This document shows positions 60,299-64,000 of a stretch of 64,000 bases of DNA, piece by piece. The notes under the pieces were generated by a model that was not told where the DNA came from, did no database searches, and worked only from the letters and a program-made list of their open reading frames with translations. Origin of the DNA: Helicobacter pylori. GTDB taxonomy: Bacteria; Campylobacterota; Campylobacteria; Campylobacterales; Helicobacteraceae. Position 1 is the stretch's first letter, and every line of letters starts with the position of its first letter. The DNA is taken from NCBI RefSeq assembly GCF_001653455.1, contig NZ_CP011486.1:682001-746000 (forward strand), read 5' to 3'. Made by a program: the position numbers and the translations under genes.

Positions 60299-60875
60299 AA
60301 TGTTTCCTTTTATTATTCTTCATAACGATACGAGCATTCATGTAAAGATTCGCTTCAATGTCGTAGGCATTTGTAAGAATACCATTAGCTACCACTAACT
60401 CCCTACTTACAAATACGATTAAGGGGTGTTTTAATGGCTTTTTGAGTAATTGGGGCAAGCTTTTATCATACATGCCTAGCCCAAAACCCACGCGCCTAAA
60501 GCTTGTATCCATTCCTAAAATCGGCGCCACAATGCAATCTAATTCCTGCTTATAATAGCGCGATGCATTAGGCTCATCAAACCACCCCAAACGCTTTAAG
60601 GGCAACCTAAAGGGTGCAATACTAAAATTTTCTTTAGAAAAACCGCCACCTTTTTTAATGCTTTTAGGCAACCACACACGCTTATTTTTTTGTCTTAACT
60701 TAAAAATCAAAGGCCTTATGTCAAGCTCATGCCCCAATGGGCTATACAATAAAATATTTTGATAATCTTTGAGTTTCAAAAACAAAAGCCTGCAAGCTAG
60801 TTTATCTCTAACTATTCTAGCTACTTGAACCTTTTTCAAGCGTTCTTTACAAAAATCTCTAAAAATCGTTTTAAT
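60198..60875 (-). CDS. 5-formyltetrahydrofolate cyclo-ligase
   Basis: Converts 5-formyl-THF to 5,10-methenyl-THF with ATP. Core strings are ILLYSPLGHELDIRPLI, VWLPKS, and the substrate loop RRVGFGLGMYDKSL (family G-x-G-x-G-Y/F-D). The frame's first ordinary start is TTG 60839, which trims the helix expected before LKLKDY. ATT at 60875 restores it and has AAGGA eight bases upstream, so I use it (225 residues). The C-terminal 33 residues overlap rny. Confidence 0.82.
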   Translation of the reverse strand: MKTIFRDFCKERLKKVQVARIVRDKLACRLLFLKLKDYQNILLYSPLGHELDIRPLIFKLRQKNKRVWLPKSIKKGGGFSKENFSIAPFRLPLKRLGWFDEPNASRYYKQELDCIVAPILGMDTSFRRVGFGLGMYDKSLPQLLKKPLKHPLIVFVSRELVVANGILTNAYDIEANLYMNARIVMKNNKRKHYEQRVNLHFIRSLGSVFDYRSNHVLCDEKDLLC

Positions 60876-60963
60876 GGTTATAATCCTTAAATTTTAGGCT
60901 TACATTATAGTATAATTTCAGGTTATTAGTTACCATTTTAATTATTCTTAAGGATGTTTCATA

Positions 60964-61515
60964 ATGAGAATTAAGGCTTATTTGTTGCGTTTTATGGCGT
61001 TTGTTTTGATCGTTGCGTTAAGTTTTAATGCGTGCAAAAATTCTCAAAAATCTCAAGATTCTCAAAACAACACCCCCCAAGAAAATAGCCCTAAAACCTA
61101 CAGCGCTATCGCTTCAAACAACCAAGAATACACAATTACAGGCGATTTAGATTCTTTAAACATAAGCCCTGATGCTAACGCCCCTACTCTACTGATTTTA
61201 AGCGCTTTAGACGATTCTTTAAAAGACTACGCCCCCACCTTTAACATCTTAAAAAAAACTTTTAAAGATCGTTTGAATATTCTTGTTTTACTCAATAAGC
61301 CCTACTCAAGCGATGCAATCAAAGATTTTAGTGCGCTTTCTCAAGATGGTTTCCTTATTTTAAACCCTAAAGACACCGCCCTTTTTGATCGTTTAAACCC
61401 TTTAAATCATTCTTTTAACATGCTTTTATACCACAAGCACCAACTCATCAATGTTTATCAAGGGATCGTGCCAGTAGAAATGCTCCAATTTGATATTTCC
61501 CACTTAAAGGACTAA
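60964..61515 (+). CDS. Putative lipoprotein (HP0762-like)
   Basis: A 183-residue envelope protein with a signal of about 23 residues and Cys24 (VALSFNAC), a loose lipobox. A Ser/Gln/Asn-rich linker (residues 25-45) leads to a folded domain with a thioredoxin-like look ([10 protein letters not shown]…[15 protein letters not shown]…FLILNPK). The CxxC pair is absent, so redox function is not implied. It lies 5 bases before ftsY and is divergent from the cyclo-ligase. Function unknown. Confidence 0.72.
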   Translation: MRIKAYLLRFMAFVLIVALSFNACKNSQKSQDSQNNTPQENSPKTYSAIASNNQEYTITGDLDSLNISPDANAPTLLILSALDDSLKDYAPTFNILKKTFKDRLNILVLLNKPYSSDAIKDFSALSQDGFLILNPKDTALFDRLNPLNHSFNMLLYHKHQLINVYQGIVPVEMLQFDISHLKD

Positions 61516-61520
61516 CAATT

Positions 61521-62402
61521 ATGTTTAATTTTTTCAAAAAAATTGTCAATAAAATCAAGGGTGAAGAGGTTAAAGAAAAAAAGCGTGAAAATATTCCTAA
61601 AGAAGAATTAGAAGAAATTTTGATTGGCTTTGACATCCAATACGATTTGATAGAGAGCTTGTTACAGCATTTAGGCGATTTGGTTACGCCCAAGCAATTA
61701 GAAGTCGCTTTGTTGCGTTTTGTGCGTGGGGAAAGCTATTATGACAAAACGCGCTTAAAAACCATCACCACCAAACCTTTAGTGCATTTGATCGTGGGGG
61801 TTAATGGGGCGGGTAAAACCACAACGATCGCTAAATTAGCCAAGCTCTCTTTAAAACAGCATAAAAAAGCGCTTTTAGGAGCCGGCGATACCTTTAGAGC
61901 GGCCGCAGTCAAACAGCTCCAGTTATGGGGCGAAAGGCTTAACATTCAAGTCATTAGCGCTAAAGAAGGGAGCGATCCAAGCTCTCTAGCTTACAATACC
62001 ATAGAAAGCGCGATCGCTAAAAATATAGATGAAGTCTTTATAGACACCGCCGGGCGCTTGCACAACCAAACCAATCTCAAAAACGAGCTTTCTAAAATCG
62101 CGCGTACCTGCTCTAAAGTTTTAAAAGACGCCCCCTTTTATAAATTCCTTATTTTAGATGGCACGCAAGGGAGTTCTGGACTAACGCAAGCGAAAATTTT
62201 CCATGAAACTTTGGCGTTAGATGGCGTGATCATGACTAAGCTTGATGGCACTTCTAAAGGCGGAGCGATTTTAAGCGTGCTGTATGAGTTGAAATTACCC
62301 ATTCTTTATTTAGGAATGGGCGAAAAAGAAGACGATTTGATCGCTTTTGATGAAGAACGCTTTATAGAAGACCTGGTTGATGCGGTGTTTGTGGAGCAAT
62401 AA
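61521..62402 (+). CDS. ftsY: Signal recognition particle receptor FtsY
   Basis: The SRP GTPase that delivers membrane-protein nascent chains to SecYEG. The 293 residues hold a short N domain and a full G domain: G1 [35 protein letters not shown] and the C-terminal [13 protein letters not shown]. The acidic A domain of E. coli FtsY is missing, with only a basic amphipathic start ([13 protein letters not shown]) to bind membrane. AAGGAC precedes the ATG. Confidence 0.96.
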   Translation: MFNFFKKIVNKIKGEEVKEKKRENIPKEELEEILIGFDIQYDLIESLLQHLGDLVTPKQLEVALLRFVRGESYYDKTRLKTITTKPLVHLIVGVNGAGKTTTIAKLAKLSLKQHKKALLGAGDTFRAAAVKQLQLWGERLNIQVISAKEGSDPSSLAYNTIESAIAKNIDEVFIDTAGRLHNQTNLKNELSKIARTCSKVLKDAPFYKFLILDGTQGSSGLTQAKIFHETLALDGVIMTKLDGTSKGGAILSVLYELKLPILYLGMGEKEDDLIAFDEERFIEDLVDAVFVEQ

Positions 62403-62580
62403 ACTAACAATAAAAAAACCTTTTTAAACTTTTATTTTTTGCTTTAGTTTTTAAGACTTTGTTTTTAAACTCATTTCCTTAAGGGGATAGGGGGTATTTT
62501 GAAACAATTCCCATTGCAATCTCCAACTAGAAACCCCCAAAAAGACCGCTTTTTTAATAAAGCTACCACTTGACTAGCGT

Positions 62581-62628
62581 CAAGCTCTTTTATTATTGAT
62601 TATAAAAAATGTTTTTTAGCATTTTTAT
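62581..62628 (+). repeat. Dispersed 48-bp A+T-rich repeat, copy 2
   Basis: The counterpart of 2749-2796, with the palindromic centre changed to TAAAAAATGTTTTTTA. A short hairpin CTTGAC-tagc-GTCAAG (62570-62585) lies at its left edge. It ends against the stop codon of the minus-strand gene at 62635. Confidence 0.7.
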
Positions 62629-62634
62629 GATATG

Positions 62635-62955
62635 CTATTTCGTAAGAATAACCCTAAAACTCACATCCATGTGGTTTGCTTCCTGTAAGGCGTTGCAAAT
62701 TTCTGCATTTTTGGCATAAAACTCCTTGCGCGGGATATGAGGAAAAAGCTTCTTATGCGCCTCATCAATCCTGCAAATTAACGGACGCGATTCATAAATC
62801 TTACACCCATTCGTTTCCAAATCCAAAAACTTGCACACCCCATTGCCGGTGTCAAACTCAATAAGTTCAACAATCCCAGTAATATTTTTACAGCAAAGCC
62901 CACAAGAGGTGCAAGGGAAACGATCGAGAATTTTTTGCTTTTTTGATTCTTCCAT
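62635..62955 (-). CDS. YkgJ-family cysteine-cluster protein
   Basis: A 106-residue cytoplasmic protein with the family pattern FPCTSCGLCCKN (residues 14-25) and a second set, GVCKFLD…GCKIYESRPLICRID, giving eight or so cysteines suited to zinc or an iron-sulfur cluster. The function of the family is unknown. The ATG at 62955 follows AGGAAAAAAGG. It follows, on the same strand, the gene at 62996 with 40 bases between. Confidence 0.85.
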   Translation of the reverse strand: MEESKKQKILDRFPCTSCGLCCKNITGIVELIEFDTGNGVCKFLDLETNGCKIYESRPLICRIDEAHKKLFPHIPRKEFYAKNAEICNALQEANHMDVSFRVILTK

Positions 62956-62995
62956 GCTCGCTTTTTTGCCTTTTTTCCTCTTTTAAACCATAGCC

Positions 62996-64000
62996 TTAAG
63001 AAGTCTTATCGTCGTCTCTTAGATCTTCAAGCTGCGCTTGCCTAAATCTGATACCACCCAAGCTATAATTCCCATTTTCTAGGCTACCCATTTGATCTCG
63101 CATGAGATTGAACGCTTTTTTTGCTTTTTCATTGAGCTTTTGGTGTTTATCCATGATAGAAACTTTCAAAAGAGCGCTCAAACTAGAGAGCGTTGAAAAA
63201 GTAACGCAGAGCTGATCTTTTTCTTTTTGAGTGTAACGAGAAGTATCGTAGTTATGCTTTTTCATCGTGGCGATGGCCTCTATGGAGAGCGAGAAAAACA
63301 GCGCATCAAATTTTGTGATTTGTCTGGTGAAAAGATCTGCCATTTTTTCAACCGATCTAAGATTATCAACCATCACATCCGCTTTTTTGACGGCTGCTTC
63401 AACTTGAGAGTAATAAGCCTTGGCGTTTTCTAGCTTTTCTTCCATTTTAGAAGCGCTAAAAGCCCCTAAAATAGCGAGTGCAGGCCCGGCAACAAGCCCT
63501 CCAAGCACTGCCATGCCCCCAACCATACCAAAGCCACCCACAGAGAGCGCCCCACCACCAAGCCAAGCAAGGGTAGCGTTTGTCGCTGCAACACCGCTAA
63601 GCTCAGCGATCGCTACACCACTAGCCGTGCTAGCAAGCATGCCCACCCCAGCGTATGCACCATAAGCTGCAAGCACTCCCCCCAAAACACTCGCACCAAG
63701 CGTGCCGGTAGCATCCAAAAAGTCCACTTCACGATATTGATTGGTGATTTTTCGTGCATCTGATACTTGAGCTTCAATGTCTTGCATGTTGATACCTTCA
63801 ATAATGATCCTACTGCGATTCAATCGGTGGAAGTGATCCAAAAAGCCTGAAACCGTATGGCTTAAAACATGGAGTTTTTTCTCGCCAAACCTCATAAAAG
63901 CGCGCTTGCAATCAGACTCCGCAGACTCAGCCTTTTTAGTTGCTTCCTCTTTTAAGCTCTCTGCCTTTTTGATAAATTCATCAGCTTCGCAATCGGCATC
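62996..64000 (-). CDS. Glycine-zipper/coiled-coil protein, N-terminus beyond window
   Basis: The frame is open to the right-hand edge, so the start lies outside. At least 334 residues are visible. From the edge: a charged helical part (FIKKAESLKEEATKKAE), then MRFGEKK…, then a glycine- and alanine-rich hydrophobic stretch (63460-63710; repeated GG/GV/AG steps such as GGMAVLGGLVAGPALAILG) able to form two packed helices, then another helical coil and an acidic-basic tail. This could insert into or tether membranes, comparable to paddle regions of dynamin-associated proteins, but no family is named. Internal ATGs should not be taken as the start. Confidence 0.7.
   Translation of the reverse strand, partial: DADCEADEFIKKAESLKEEATKKAESAESDCKRAFMRFGEKKLHVLSHTVSGFLDHFHRLNRSRIIIEGINMQDIEAQVSDARKITNQYREVDFLDATGTLGASVLGGVLAAYGAYAGVGMLASTASGVAIAELSGVAATNATLAWLGGGALSVGGFGMVGGMAVLGGLVAGPALAILGAFSASKMEEKLENAKAYYSQVEAAVKKADVMVDNLRSVEKMADLFTRQITKFDALFFSLSIEAIATMKKHNYDTSRYTQKEKDQLCVTFSTLSSLSALLKVSIMDKHQKLNEKAKKAFNLMRDQMGSLENGNYSLGGIRFRQAQLEDLRDDDKTS

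Overview
The window is chromosomal DNA of Helicobacter pylori. Many proteins are recognisable H. pylori orthologues (FlgR, HopE, a HomA/HomB-type protein, SabA, AnsB, DcuA, RpoN, FlaG/FliD/FliS, FtsY). The gene order follows the block from the end of gyrA to just past ftsY (about HP0701-HP0764 in strain 26695 numbering, from memory, not by search). Repeat-controlled surface genes, A+T-rich spacers and tightly overlapping genes also fit this species.

Layout. 1-1.7 kb: gyrA tail, a small exported protein, the flagellar activator flgR. 1.8-3.1 kb: a decayed patch with a small gene, a frameshifted gene, a candidate structured RNA and an orphan fragment. 3.2-12 kb: uvrA (minus), hopE, rsmH with an FtsL-like gene, an exported SAM-hydrolase-like gene behind a decayed copy of a hom-gene 5' region, and a hom outer-membrane gene. 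12-19 kb: an HD-domain gene, a Fic gene, then dnaX-tsaE-lptB-rpoN as one minus-strand operon, and a LysE-type exporter. 19-25.6 kb: two exported DUF1104 paralogues, a lone phage-structural-like gene where many strains carry sabB, ansB/dcuA (asparagine to aspartate, and dicarboxylate exchange), and sabA with two repeat-based switches. 25.6-34 kb (minus): an OMP, a Dus enzyme, tilS, a HEPN-like gene, and a three-gene dynamin-like GTPase cassette resembling LeoC-LeoB-LeoA of enterotoxigenic E. coli.

34-45 kb: rimO, a purine phosphoribosyltransferase, a class V aminotransferase, then pgpA-ddl-hydrolase-murF-HIT-prs on the plus strand (phospholipid, peptidoglycan and PRPP supply), a CAT-anticodon tRNA whose 5' half overlaps the end of rodA, and a P-loop GTPase switched off by an (AG)7 tract. 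45-51 kb: rluD, a fibronectin-III lipoprotein, trmB, ftsE-ftsX and a degenerate LytM/EnvC-like gene, a division and cell-wall hydrolysis control unit. 51-54 kb: flaG-fliD-fliS and a FliT-like gene behind a sigma-28 promoter. 54-60 kb: a TcdA-like enzyme, a very acidic 48-residue protein, an AguB-like amidase, an NhaC-type transporter, a MATE exporter and RNase Y. 60-64 kb: 5-formyl-THF cyclo-ligase with an apparent ATT start, a lipoprotein, ftsY, a YkgJ-type cysteine-cluster protein and a glycine-zipper protein running off the window.

The most interesting signals are a complete metzincin zinc motif inside the Hom outer-membrane protein, the Leo-type dynamin cassette next to a HEPN-like gene, the three-way-junction RNA candidate with a CU-rich loop, the rodA/tRNA overlap, the OFF-phase GTPase, and an A8 slippery tract in dnaX predicting a shorter product. 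All functional calls come from reading sequence and recalling families; no search was run.
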